Below, piece after piece: positions 5,731 through 14,813 of a DNA stretch of 44,624 nucleotides; the first letter of the stretch is position 1; every line of letters starts with the position of its first letter. The position numbers were made by a program, and so were the translations under genes. The DNA is from Promethearchaeota archaeon. Lineage in GTDB: Archaea > Asgardarchaeota > Lokiarchaeia > Sigyniarchaeales > SOKP01. The stretch lies in the NCBI GenBank assembly GCA_016839915.1, contig JAEOTH010000063.1:1-44624 (forward strand), written 5' to 3'. Below the pieces are notes generated by a model, which was given only the letters and a program-made list of their open reading frames with translations, was not told where the DNA came from and searched no databases.

Positions 5731-8700
5731 ATGAAAAAAAATAGAAAAATAATTAAATTGTATTTAATAGTCGCAATTATTTCAACTCTAAGTATGGCAT
5801 TGATAACTTCAAGCCCTCAAAAAGAGAATTCTGAGTATGTGAAGGAACTAAAGAATTCAGCAAGTGTGTCAAAATTATGGGAATTAAATATAGGAGGATT
5901 TATACGTTCTTCTCCAGCATTACGCGATGTAGACAATGATGGGAAACTCGAAGTGGTGGTAAACTCTGGTTTAACAATCTATGCATTAAATTGTGAAGAT
6001 GGAAGTTTTGTCTGGAGTTATACCACGGGAGATTCTGTGCTTTCTTCTCCAGCGTTAGGCGATGTGGACAATGATGGGAAGCTCGAAGTGGTGGTGGGAA
6101 GCCGGGATGGAAAAATCTATGCATTAAATGGGGAAGATGGAAGTTTTGTTTGGAGTTATACCACAGGAAATAGTGTGGATTCTTCTCCGGTGTTAGGCGA
6201 TGTGGACAATGATGGGAAGCTCGAAGTGGTGGTGGGATGCTTAAATGGAAAAATCTATGCATTAAATGGGGAAGATGGAAGATCTGCTTGGATTTATACC
6301 ACGGGAGGAGGTGTGGCTTCTTCTCCAGCATTGGGAGATGTCGACAATGATGGGAAGCTCGAAGTGGTGGTGGGAAGTGGTGATCGGAAAATCTATGCAT
6401 TAAATGGGGAAGACGGAAGTTTTGTCTGGAGTTATACCACGGGAGATTCTGTGTATTCTTCTCCAGCGTTAGGCGACTTAGACAATGATGACAAGCTCGA
6501 GGTGGTGGTGGGAAGCTGGGATGGAAAAATCTATGCATTAAATGGGGAAGATGGAAGTTTCGTCTGGAGTTATACCACGGGAGATTCTGTGTATTCTTCT
6601 CCAGCGTTAGGCGATGTGGACAATGATGGGAAGCTCGAAGTGGTGGTGGGAAGCCAGGATGGGAAAATCTATGCTATAAATGGGGAAGATGGAACTGAAC
6701 TATGGAATTATAACACGGAAGGTTCGGTGTTTCCTTCTCCGACGTTAGGCGATGTAGACAATGATGACAAGCTCGAGGTGGTGGTGGGAAGTGGGGATGG
6801 AAAAATCTATGCATTAAATGGGGAAGATGGAAGTTTTGTCTGGAGTTATACCACATCTAATAGAGCGGATTCTTCTGCGGCGTTAGGCGATGTGGACAAT
6901 GATGGGAAGCTCGAGGTGGTGGTGGGAAGCGTGGATGGGAAAATCTATGCATTAAATCCCATTCCTTCTGGTGAAAGAATTGATTGGCAAGGATTATCTG
7001 GAGATAATTTATTTTTAAGACAAAAATCATTGAGAATTCCGTCCCCTTCATATAGTTCTGTAGAGAAAATTGGACAATGGGATGAAAATTATGGAGACTC
7101 TAATGAAGTATTTGTTGATGGTAATTATGCGTATTTAGCTAGCGCAGAAGGATTAGTGATAATTGACGTGAGTAATCCAAGCAATCCAACATTTGTTTCT
7201 CAGTATAAAACAGGATTTACAGTGCGAGGAATTTTCGTAGAAGATATCTATGCTTATTTAGCGGTAGCTGGAACTGGTCTTGAGATTCTGGATATTTCAA
7301 ATCCATATTCCCCCTATCAAGTAGGAAGTCTATCTACTTATAGTCCTCATGACATTGTTATCGTAGGAAATTTCGCGTATATTGCAGATTTTACTAAAGG
7401 GCTTTGTGTTATTGATATATCTAATCCCCAAAATCCTACTAAAATTGGAGAATATAACGACGGTGGCTATGCACGAGGAATATTTGTTCAAAGTAATCTT
7501 GTGTATCTCGCAGATGATTATGACGGACTCGAAATCATTGATGTTTCAAATCCTTCTAATCCACAAGAAGTAGGACAATACTCTTCGGGAGTAGGATCTG
7601 CTAGAGAAATTTTTGTATTTGATAATTATGCTTATCTTGCTAATTTTGACTATGGGCTTGAAATACTTGATATTTTGGATCCAACTAATCCTCAAAAAGT
7701 AGGCAATTTCTATGATGGAGGCTGGATAAACGATATCTTTGTAGTTAATAATATAGTCTATGTTGCAGATTCTCCAATTGGCTTAAAAATTATCGATGTA
7801 AGTAACCCAAACAATCCTATTAAGATTGGAGTACATCTAGATTACAGTGGGGAAGCATATGGAATATATGTTGTTGGTGATCTTGCGTATCTCGCAGATG
7901 ATTTTGATGGAATTGAAATCATTGATATTTCAATACCAACAAATCCTCAAGAGATTGGTCAATTTGATAACGGAGGTCAAGCCCTTGGTGTGTTTGTTGA
8001 TAATAATTATGCATACGTAGCAAACGGATATGATGGTTTAGCAATAATAGATGTTAGTAATCCAATGGATCCTCAATTGGTTACCCATTTTAACGATGGA
8101 GGTTATGTTAAAAATGTTCTCGTAATAGGTACTTATGCATATGTTGCGGATTATATTGGACATGGATTAGAAATCTTTGATATTACTGATCCAAGCAATC
8201 CTCAAAAATTAGGGCAATATCATAATACGGGAAATATTGCAGATGTTGTAGTTGTTGGGAATTATGCATATCTCGCGAATGGATATAATGGTTTTGTGGT
8301 TGTAGATATAACTGATCCTTCTAATCCTATAGAATTAGGACAATGCTGCGGAGGAGGATGGGCAGAAGCTATTGTTGTATCAAATAATTATGCCTTTTTG
8401 GCAAACGGACAAAATGGGCTTGAAATTATTGATATAAGCGATCCTACAAATCCTATTAAAGTAGGAGAACATAATGATGGAGGAGATGTTAGGAATGTAT
8501 TTATCCTAGGAAATTATGTTTATCTTGCTGATGAAAATGATGGTTTAGAAATTGTAGATATAAGTGATCCCATGAATCCACAGGAAGTAGGTCAGTACAG
8601 TTACTCCAATTGGGCTATCTGGTTAGGGATTTTTGCTGAAAATGATTATGCATTTCTATCTAATGGAGGTAATGGATTACTTTTAATTAATGTCAGTGAT

Positions 8701-10905
8701 CCCATGAATCCACAAAAATTAGGAGAATATTTCAGTAAAGGACCGGTTTGTGATGTTTTTGTAGCCAACGGTTTTGTATATATAACATCATTTTTAGAAG
8801 GTTTAGAGATTTTAGGTCCTGATAGTGATAGTGACGGCCTTACTGATTATCTGGAATTAAGAGTTTATGGAACAAATCCCTATGATTCTGATTCTGATGA
8901 TGATGGGTATCCTGATGGAGAAGAGGTTGCAAATGGATGGGATCCTTTAGATCCTTTTGATCCTATAAAGCCACCTAACCTCCTTTCACCTTCTGATGGG
9001 ACTATTTTTAACGTAAGAGATGTTGTTTTTACATGGGAGCCAATTGCTGAATCCTTTGGCTACATACTTGCTGTATATGAAGACTTGGAATTTCAGAATT
9101 TAATTGTTTCTTACAGCACTCCCTTAGGAACTGATGATACTTGGTCTCATTTATTTTTAGAAGATGGAACATTCTATTGGAGAATGAGGAGTTTGGGCGA
9201 AAATAGTGAAGGGGGTCCTTGGAGTGAAGCTTGGACATTTACCATCGATACAAGTCTACCTCCTCCTAACTTTATAACGCCATATAACGGTGAAGTATTA
9301 TACTCTCGAACTGTAACTTTTACTTGGGAGGATGTCAATGGAGCATCTATGTATCAAATTGTATTCGATGATGATCCTTATTTTGAATCTCCACAATGGG
9401 ATTTCCCATCAGGAAGCATTAATGAATGGATCTATACATTTCAAGAGGATGGTACCTATTATTGGACCATGAGAACACAAAATAGTGAAGGGATTTGGGG
9501 AAGCTGGCACTTTCCATGGGCATTTATAATAAATGCTGATAGTGATGACGATGGTCTTCTTGATGAAGAGGAAATCAATATTTATGGAACTGATCCCCTA
9601 GATCCAGACACTGATAATGATGGATTAGGGGATGGAGAGGAAATTTTGAATTTAGGTTCTGATCCTCTAAATTATATGGATCCCGTGAATTTACCCGTAG
9701 TTATCGACGATGACGTGAGTAATGGTGCAGGAGATTTCACATGGGCGGAGGCTGCTTTACAACCTTGGTGTACTGGATCCGGGACTCCAAGTGATCCTTA
9801 TATTATAGCAAATCTCATTATAGATGGTGAAGGTTCGAGTAATTGCATTGAAATAAAAGATTCAAATGTATATTTTATAATACAAGACTGTACTTTATTC
9901 AATGCGGGAGCTACAGATTATTATTATGCAATCAAGTTAAGTTATACGAATAACGGAAGATTAATCAACAATAACTGCTCGAACAATTGCAATACAGGCA
10001 TGTATTTAGAATATAGTAATCAGAATAAAATCTCGGGAAATATTTTGAGTAATTCATGGCAAGGAATTTATTTTCGATACAGTAATGATAATGAGATTTT
10101 TGAAAACATTATAGAAGATAATGCAGTAAACGTCTTGCTTTATCATAGCCATTATAATCGAATTTTCAATAACACCATAAGACTAAGTAGTAGTGGGATT
10201 GTCTTATCAGCATCTGATTATAACACTATAGCAGGAAATAATATATCTGATAATTATAGAGGAATAGATATAAGGGGCAATTATAACATTATCAAAGGAA
10301 ATATTATAATCAATAACGATGAGGGAGGCATATCTTCAAAAATGGCTGATCACAATACAATTTTTGAAAATAAAATTCGTGATAATGGTAATTTTGGGAT
10401 AAAATTTGAATCAACATGCAGTAATACTGTAGTGTTTTTAAACAATTTTACTCGAAATGGAGCCAACGCTATAGATGATGGATCAAATAACCAATGGTAT
10501 AACATTACCACTGCGCTTGGAAATTACTGGGACGATTATCCAGGCAGGGATTTGGACGATGATGGTATCGGAGATACTCCATATATAATCCCGGGTACAG
10601 CAGGAAACCAAGATAATTACCCTATTTGGGATGATGGTCCAGAAACACCTTCAAGTCTAATAGATGAAGTTGCCACGATGGTTGATGATGGTATCTTGAA
10701 CGAAGGGCAAGGTCAAGCTTTAACTATCAAACTGGAAATTGCAATGTTAAAAATAGAACAAGGAAAACTAAATACTGCTCGTAGTATTCTTCAATCTTTC
10801 ATTAACCAAGTGTACGATTTCATCAATACTGGAGTTATTTCAAAAGAAGAAGGTGAACTATTAATCATAATTGCAACTAATATAATCAACAGTCTCTCTG
10901 AATGA
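5731..10905 (+). CDS. Giant secreted mosaic surface protein (beta-propeller, LVIVD, TSP3, FnIII-like, beta-helix, FIMAH)
   Basis: A secreted protein of about 1,725 residues, starting at ATG 5731 (an in-frame GTG at 5719 is the alternative) with a lysine-rich signal peptide. Domains in order, counted from the GTG: eight VCBS/FG-GAP or PQQ-like 46-residue repeats with the Ca-binding-like motif DVDNDGKLEVVVG (about 62-414); thirteen LVIVD-type repeats with GLEIIDISDPTNP (about 475-1030); a thrombospondin type 3-like Asp-rich segment (about 1033-1080); two FnIII-like domains with YYWxMR strands (about 1085-1272); a second Asp-rich segment (about 1272-1310); a right-handed beta-helix of NosD type (about 1330-1634); and a C-terminal FIMAH-like helical domain (about 1645-1728). 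No membrane anchor or sorting motif is visible at the C-terminus. A calcium-stabilised adhesin or extracellular matrix/polysaccharide-binding role is the likely function (inference). Confidence 0.87.
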   Translation: MKKNRKIIKLYLIVAIISTLSMALITSSPQKENSEYVKELKNSASVSKLWELNIGGFIRSSPALRDVDNDGKLEVVVNSGLTIYALNCEDGSFVWSYTTGDSVLSSPALGDVDNDGKLEVVVGSRDGKIYALNGEDGSFVWSYTTGNSVDSSPVLGDVDNDGKLEVVVGCLNGKIYALNGEDGRSAWIYTTGGGVASSPALGDVDNDGKLEVVVGSGDRKIYALNGEDGSFVWSYTTGDSVYSSPALGDLDNDDKLEVVVGSWDGKIYALNGEDGSFVWSYTTGDSVYSSPALGDVDNDGKLEVVVGSQDGKIYAINGEDGTELWNYNTEGSVFPSPTLGDVDNDDKLEVVVGSGDGKIYALNGEDGSFVWSYTTSNRADSSAALGDVDNDGKLEVVVGSVDGKIYALNPIPSGERIDWQGLSGDNLFLRQKSLRIPSPSYSSVEKIGQWDENYGDSNEVFVDGNYAYLASAEGLVIIDVSNPSNPTFVSQYKTGFTVRGIFVEDIYAYLAVAGTGLEILDISNPYSPYQVGSLSTYSPHDIVIVGNFAYIADFTKGLCVIDISNPQNPTKIGEYNDGGYARGIFVQSNLVYLADDYDGLEIIDVSNPSNPQEVGQYSSGVGSAREIFVFDNYAYLANFDYGLEILDILDPTNPQKVGNFYDGGWINDIFVVNNIVYVADSPIGLKIIDVSNPNNPIKIGVHLDYSGEAYGIYVVGDLAYLADDFDGIEIIDISIPTNPQEIGQFDNGGQALGVFVDNNYAYVANGYDGLAIIDVSNPMDPQLVTHFNDGGYVKNVLVIGTYAYVADYIGHGLEIFDITDPSNPQKLGQYHNTGNIADVVVVGNYAYLANGYNGFVVVDITDPSNPIELGQCCGGGWAEAIVVSNNYAFLANGQNGLEIIDISDPTNPIKVGEHNDGGDVRNVFILGNYVYLADENDGLEIVDISDPMNPQEVGQYSYSNWAIWLGIFAENDYAFLSNGGNGLLLINVSDPMNPQKLGEYFSKGPVCDVFVANGFVYITSFLEGLEILGPDSDSDGLTDYLELRVYGTNPYDSDSDDDGYPDGEEVANGWDPLDPFDPIKPPNLLSPSDGTIFNVRDVVFTWEPIAESFGYILAVYEDLEFQNLIVSYSTPLGTDDTWSHLFLEDGTFYWRMRSLGENSEGGPWSEAWTFTIDTSLPPPNFITPYNGEVLYSRTVTFTWEDVNGASMYQIVFDDDPYFESPQWDFPSGSINEWIYTFQEDGTYYWTMRTQNSEGIWGSWHFPWAFIINADSDDDGLLDEEEINIYGTDPLDPDTDNDGLGDGEEILNLGSDPLNYMDPVNLPVVIDDDVSNGAGDFTWAEAALQPWCTGSGTPSDPYIIANLIIDGEGSSNCIEIKDSNVYFIIQDCTLFNAGATDYYYAIKLSYTNNGRLINNNCSNNCNTGMYLEYSNQNKISGNILSNSWQGIYFRYSNDNEIFENIIEDNAVNVLLYHSHYNRIFNNTIRLSSSGIVLSASDYNTIAGNNISDNYRGIDIRGNYNIIKGNIIINNDEGGISSKMADHNTIFENKIRDNGNFGIKFESTCSNTVVFLNNFTRNGANAIDDGSNNQWYNITTALGNYWDDYPGRDLDDDGIGDTPYIIPGTAGNQDNYPIWDDGPETPSSLIDEVATMVDDGILNEGQGQALTIKLEIAMLKIEQGKLNTARSILQSFINQVYDFINTGVISKEEGELLIIIATNIINSLSE
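5905..6957 (+). repeat. 138-bp coding repeat array
   Basis: About eight tandem copies of a 138-base unit (46 codons) inside the giant gene encode the VCBS/FG-GAP-like propeller blades. Copies are very similar at the DNA level, for example the repeated word TCTTCTCCAGCGTTAGGCGA. Units around 6419-6556 and 6557-6694 are the closest pair. The array uses GTG, CTC and GGG codons more than the flanking AT-rich gene, and it creates long open antisense frames that are not genes. Confidence 0.85.
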
Positions 10906-11065
10906 AACTAATATTATATTTCTTAATCCAATTTTTTTTTAATTTTTACAAGAAAAATAAGTCCAGAAACCATTATAGATTAGCAACTTTTTTTAAAATT
11001 CGCTTAGATTTATATTTTTTAAATTTCTAAGATCATTATAACTTATATTAATTTATGTGGTAATA

Positions 11066-12724
11066 ATGTCAGAAGAAGATTCACAAGAAGAAAAACCAGT
11101 AGGTAGATTAACTGGTAAAACGACAACTCATACAGTTACAGTTGTAATTGAAGGACTTTCAGTTGAAAGGAATAACTATTTAGTGGTTTATGGTGAAAAA
11201 GATGAAGAAGGGAATAAGCCATATTATGTAATGTACATTACCGACATGTGGACTGACGAGAAGGGTCGTATGGCAAAATTATCGGTATTAGGAGAAAGAC
11301 CAACGCGTCCCTTTGAGATTGGTTCAGACGTCTTCATGGCTAAGGAAGAACAAATTTCAAAAATTTTGGGAATCTTCAACCCACCAGAAGAATCTCTCTC
11401 TTTGGGAAAGCTTATTGGTTATCCTTATGAAGTTTTTTTATTAATAAAGAATTTCGGTAGAATTTTTATAACAGGAAAGTCAGGATCTGGAAAATCTTAT
11501 ACAATGGGAGTTTTATGCGAGGAGTTTCTTAAAAAGGGAATCCCTCTAGTAATATTAGACAGACATGGAGAATATGGTTCTCTGAAAGTGGCAGGTGAGG
11601 ATTTACCAGAAGGAGAAAGCGAGTTTGTAGACAGTATAATTGAGTTTTCTGATTTAAAGAAAAATAAAGGTGGAGATGTTGATATTGAATATTTATTTTC
11701 ATTAAAGCCTACAGATATCGTAGCGCCTAAGCTTTGTACTGTAGTTAACTTGAATGGATTGGCTTTAGAAGTTCAAGAGGCTGTAGCAGGTAAATTACTT
11801 AAAAAACTATATGATGCCAGCACAACGAGAGGCATCCCCCCTTTTTACTTGTTTTTAGACGAGGCTCATTTATTTGCTGGAAAAAAGCAGACAGAAACGT
11901 GTGAAGTGGTTAAATTATTTGCTCAAGAAGGAAGAAAATTCGGTGCAAATATCGTAATTGGAACACAAAGGCCCCAGCTACTTGATACGACGATTCGGGC
12001 GCAAGCGGGAACTTGGGTTGTCCATAATCTTTCTGATATACGAGATATTGGAATAACAATTTCCAGCGCTGAAGATTTAAGTAACGATAATAAATCAGAT
12101 ATTTCTGGGTTAGAAAAAGGGCAAGGGATAATCTGTGGAGAAGCTGTTAAGGGCATTCCTCTCTTTGTGAACATAAGAAAGAGACGAACTAAGCATGGTG
12201 GTGTTAGTTTTAATCCATTAGATTTTCTTTCAGATCAAACTGTAGAAGAATTACAAAAGCGAAAAGAATTATTATTAGGTGGAAAATCTGCTGATGAATT
12301 AGAAACTGGAAAATCTATGTTTGAAGAAATGTTGGAACCAAAAAAGGCTGCTGATTATTTAGATGAAATTGCTTCATTAAAAGTGAGAATACAAGAATTA
12401 GAAGATGAAGTTAATCGTTTAAAACAGAAAGTAGCTGATGTAAAAGAAGGAAAAGATATACCTCTTATAGCAACTGATGAGACTATAGAAGACTTACAAA
12501 TTGAAATAAAAGTATGGAAGGAAAAATACAACTTTTTGAAAGGAATGGCTGAAAAAGGAGGAGACGACATGGCGCCATTAGATGATAACAGCGAAATTGT
12601 ATTAGATTTGAACAATAGAATAATAGAACTAGACGCCCAGGTTAAAAAATTTAAATCAAAATATGATGATGCATTAATCTTAGCTGAGAAATCAATAACT
12701 GAATTAAAAAAGAGAAAAAAATAA
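11066..12724 (+). CDS. HerA-like (DUF87) ATPase with C-terminal coiled coil
   Basis: A cytoplasmic ATPase of about 552 residues. An N-terminal beta-rich HAS-barrel-like region (about 1-110) precedes the P-loop GKSGSGKS (about 137-144), followed by ILDRHGEYGSL and the Walker B FLFLDEAHLF (about 265-274), then GTQRPQLLD, the typical sensor region of HerA/FtsK-type motors. The last ~140 residues are a heptad-rich coiled coil interrupted by a flexible segment. HerA pumps DNA in end resection with NurA, but no NurA, Mre11 or Rad50 gene is adjacent here, so the role may differ. ATG 11066 is preferred to the in-frame GTG at 11057. A TATA-like TTTATATTTTTT lies about 50-55 bases upstream of the ATG. 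Confidence 0.88.
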   Translation: MSEEDSQEEKPVGRLTGKTTTHTVTVVIEGLSVERNNYLVVYGEKDEEGNKPYYVMYITDMWTDEKGRMAKLSVLGERPTRPFEIGSDVFMAKEEQISKILGIFNPPEESLSLGKLIGYPYEVFLLIKNFGRIFITGKSGSGKSYTMGVLCEEFLKKGIPLVILDRHGEYGSLKVAGEDLPEGESEFVDSIIEFSDLKKNKGGDVDIEYLFSLKPTDIVAPKLCTVVNLNGLALEVQEAVAGKLLKKLYDASTTRGIPPFYLFLDEAHLFAGKKQTETCEVVKLFAQEGRKFGANIVIGTQRPQLLDTTIRAQAGTWVVHNLSDIRDIGITISSAEDLSNDNKSDISGLEKGQGIICGEAVKGIPLFVNIRKRRTKHGGVSFNPLDFLSDQTVEELQKRKELLLGGKSADELETGKSMFEEMLEPKKAADYLDEIASLKVRIQELEDEVNRLKQKVADVKEGKDIPLIATDETIEDLQIEIKVWKEKYNFLKGMAEKGGDDMAPLDDNSEIVLDLNNRIIELDAQVKKFKSKYDDALILAEKSITELKKRKK

Positions 12725-12867
12725 TTTTTTTATAATTTTCAATTTTTATTCTTTTAGACTGTTTTTTTAAAGAAAACGACTATTTAATTATTTTTTTTAA
12801 TTTCCTTAAACTATTTATGTGAAATATTAATTGCATAATTATTAATTTATAATGGAGTAGACTTAGT

Positions 12868-13935
12868 TTGAATATTGAAAGTATTAAGGAACTGCAACAA
12901 AATTTATCATCATTACTTGGTGTATCTGGGTATGAGGAAGAAGTAAGAAATTTTATTCTTGATGAAATTGAAAAAAAAGAATTAGCTGATAAGTCGTGGA
13001 TAGATCCACTGGGAAATGTTTTAGCAATAAAAGAAGGTGCAACTGGACAAGATAGGATATTATTAGATGCTCATATTGATGAAATTGGATTTATGATTTC
13101 TCATATTGACAAGAAAGGTTTTTTACGATTCGTACCAATAGGTGGATGGGATAATAGAATTCTTTTAGGACAGTCTGTCATTTTGAAATCAGGGGATGGT
13201 CAAATATTTCATGGGATTATAGGGTCAAAACCACCTCATCTTACTACGGTTGAAGAACGGAAAAAAGTTGTTGATATTCTTAATATGTATATTGATATTG
13301 GAATGAGTTCTGAGGAAGAAGTACTTAAAAAACAGATTAATATAGGAACCATTGGTACATTATTTAGTCCTTTTGCAGAGTTCCCTAATGGAATGGTTCG
13401 TGGTAAAGCTTTTGATGACCGCTCTGGCTGTAATGTTCTCCTTCACACCATGATGCTTTTAAAAGAAAAAGAGCATACTGATACAGTGCTTTTTAATTTT
13501 GCTGCACAAGAGGAGGTAGGTGGATATGGCGCGATAACTGGATCTTATAGCCTAAAACCTACAATGGCAATTGCTATAGAAAATACTACAGCTGCAGATG
13601 TACCCGGTATAAAAGATTCTGAAATTCCAGTATATATAGGGAAAGGACCTGCAATTACAGTGGCGGATAAATCAATAATTTCGAATCCAAACGTGAATAG
13701 AAGATTGATTAAAAATGCGGAGTTAGAGAATATTCCTTATCAGTTTAAAAAACCTAGGTATGGTATGACTGATGCTGGTAAGATTCAAGCTTCACGCCGT
13801 GGAGTGCCTAGTACTGTCGTGTCTGTACCTTGTAGATACATTCACTCCCCGACATCATTGCTAAAACTTAAGGATATTCTTGAAACTGTACGGTTAGTTT
13901 TGGCATTTATTAGAAATCTCGCCAATGTAAAGTAA
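12868..13935 (+). CDS. M42 family metallo-aminopeptidase
   Basis: A 355-residue M42 (TET aminopeptidase/glucanase M) enzyme, a cytosolic, self-assembling Zn/Co peptidase that trims peptides. Seen motifs: LDAHIDEIGFMI (about 70-81; first metal histidine H73), KAFDDRSGC (bridging Asp), AAQEEVGGYGA (catalytic and metal Glu), AIENTTAADVP, GMTDAG, and the terminal PCRYIHSP with the last metal histidine. The family usually has Asp where AIENTT has Glu, and GGTDA where this has GMTDA; both are mild deviations. The start is a TTG. A second, truncated copy of its 3' third lies 400 bases downstream. Confidence 0.92.
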   Translation: MNIESIKELQQNLSSLLGVSGYEEEVRNFILDEIEKKELADKSWIDPLGNVLAIKEGATGQDRILLDAHIDEIGFMISHIDKKGFLRFVPIGGWDNRILLGQSVILKSGDGQIFHGIIGSKPPHLTTVEERKKVVDILNMYIDIGMSSEEEVLKKQINIGTIGTLFSPFAEFPNGMVRGKAFDDRSGCNVLLHTMMLLKEKEHTDTVLFNFAAQEEVGGYGAITGSYSLKPTMAIAIENTTAADVPGIKDSEIPVYIGKGPAITVADKSIISNPNVNRRLIKNAELENIPYQFKKPRYGMTDAGKIQASRRGVPSTVVSVPCRYIHSPTSLLKLKDILETVRLVLAFIRNLANVK

Positions 13936-14033
13936 TTTTTTAATAATACATTCTATTAAGATACAATTTGTGCATTAAGTAAAATAATTTCCTCTGCACT
14001 CTCCTGTTAAAAGACCTCGAATGTTTTCTAACA

Positions 14034-14330
14034 TCATTCCCAAAATTTTGATTTACAAAAATATAAGAGAACTATTCCTGCAACCACGAAAATTATTCCA
14101 GCCTGCAATGCAGTTGCGGGCTCTACAGAACCTCTATCATTAAAGATAATGAATATTATTCCTACAATTATGAGTGCAATACCGAGTATTGCTGTAAGTT
14201 TTCTTCTTATAATTTCATCAGATTTGATAGGATAAAAAATCACTATTGGAATATAAAAGTTAATCATATTTTCTAGAAAATTAATGGGGAGAAAGAAAAA
14301 AGAAGGGGGATATCCGTTTTCGAAAAACAA
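14034..14330 (-). CDS. Small two-helix membrane protein
   Basis: A 98-residue hydrophobic protein with two confident membrane helices (about 46-62 and 75-90), separated by a short polar loop, and a short lysine-containing tail. I recognise no family. It lies antisense between the intact M42 gene and its broken copy. Its first ~20 codons overlap the edge of the duplicated M42 segment, so the true start may be the internal Met at residue 22 (14267) or later. Its insertion between duplicated pieces suggests rearrangement. Confidence 0.5.
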   Translation of the reverse strand: MFFENGYPPSFFFLPINFLENMINFYIPIVIFYPIKSDEIIRRKLTAILGIALIIVGIIFIIFNDRGSVEPATALQAGIIFVVAGIVLLYFCKSKFWE

Positions 14331-14332
14331 AT

Positions 14333-14725
14333 GGATCTTATAGCCTAAAACCTACTATGGCTATTGCTATAGAAAATACAACTGCTGCAGATGTACCCGG
14401 TATAAAAGATTCTGAAATTCCAGTATATATAGGGAAAGGACCTGCAATTACAGTGGCGGATAAATCAATAATTTCAAATCCAAAGGTAAATAAGAGATTA
14501 ATAAAAAATGCCGAAATAAGGAAATTAACTTATCAATATAAAAAACCTCGATATGGTATGACTGATGCCGGAAAAATTCAATTTAGTCGTAGCGGTGTTC
14601 CAAGTACAGTTGTATCTGTTCCTTGTAGGTACATTCATTCACCAACATCATTATTAAAGCTTGATGATATTTATAAAACTATCCAGTTGATTGAGGCTTT
14701 TATATTAAATCCTGCAAAAATTTAA
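14333..14725 (+). pseudogene. Truncated duplicate of the M42 aminopeptidase 3' part
   Basis: An in-frame segment beginning GSYSLKPTMAIAIEN and running to a stop reproduces the last ~130 residues of the M42 enzyme at 12868-13935. It lacks the first three metal and catalytic motifs, so it cannot be an active peptidase, although it keeps GMTDAG and PCRYIHSP. Bases 14384-14475 are identical to 13591-13682 (92 of 92), while the rest of the segment is clearly diverged. That mosaic suggests gene conversion, or a recombination event later than the original duplication. A frame from ATG 14357 (122 codons) remains open, so a short protein could still be made. Confidence 0.8.
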
Positions 14726-14813
14726 TTTTTCCTCAAAAAAATAAATATTAATAAGTTTTCAAATCAAATTATTTTCTAATAAAAATTCATTAAAAAAACT
14801 CAAATTGACAGAA

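Noticed and set aside
5905-6957. Regular repeats resembling a CRISPR array
   Set aside because: The period is 138 bases, the whole unit is conserved without unique spacers, and the frame is open throughout. These are protein-coding repeats.
5900-7051. Long antisense open frames rich in His/Pro, opposite the 138-bp repeats
   Set aside because: They are by-products of the repeated, GTG-rich coding sequence on the + strand; the translations are low-complexity and have no start context of their own.
11066-12724. HerA ATPase and SIR2 protein as a SIR2-HerA defence system
   Set aside because: The two genes are more than 20 kb apart with many unrelated genes between; known SIR2-HerA systems are adjacent.
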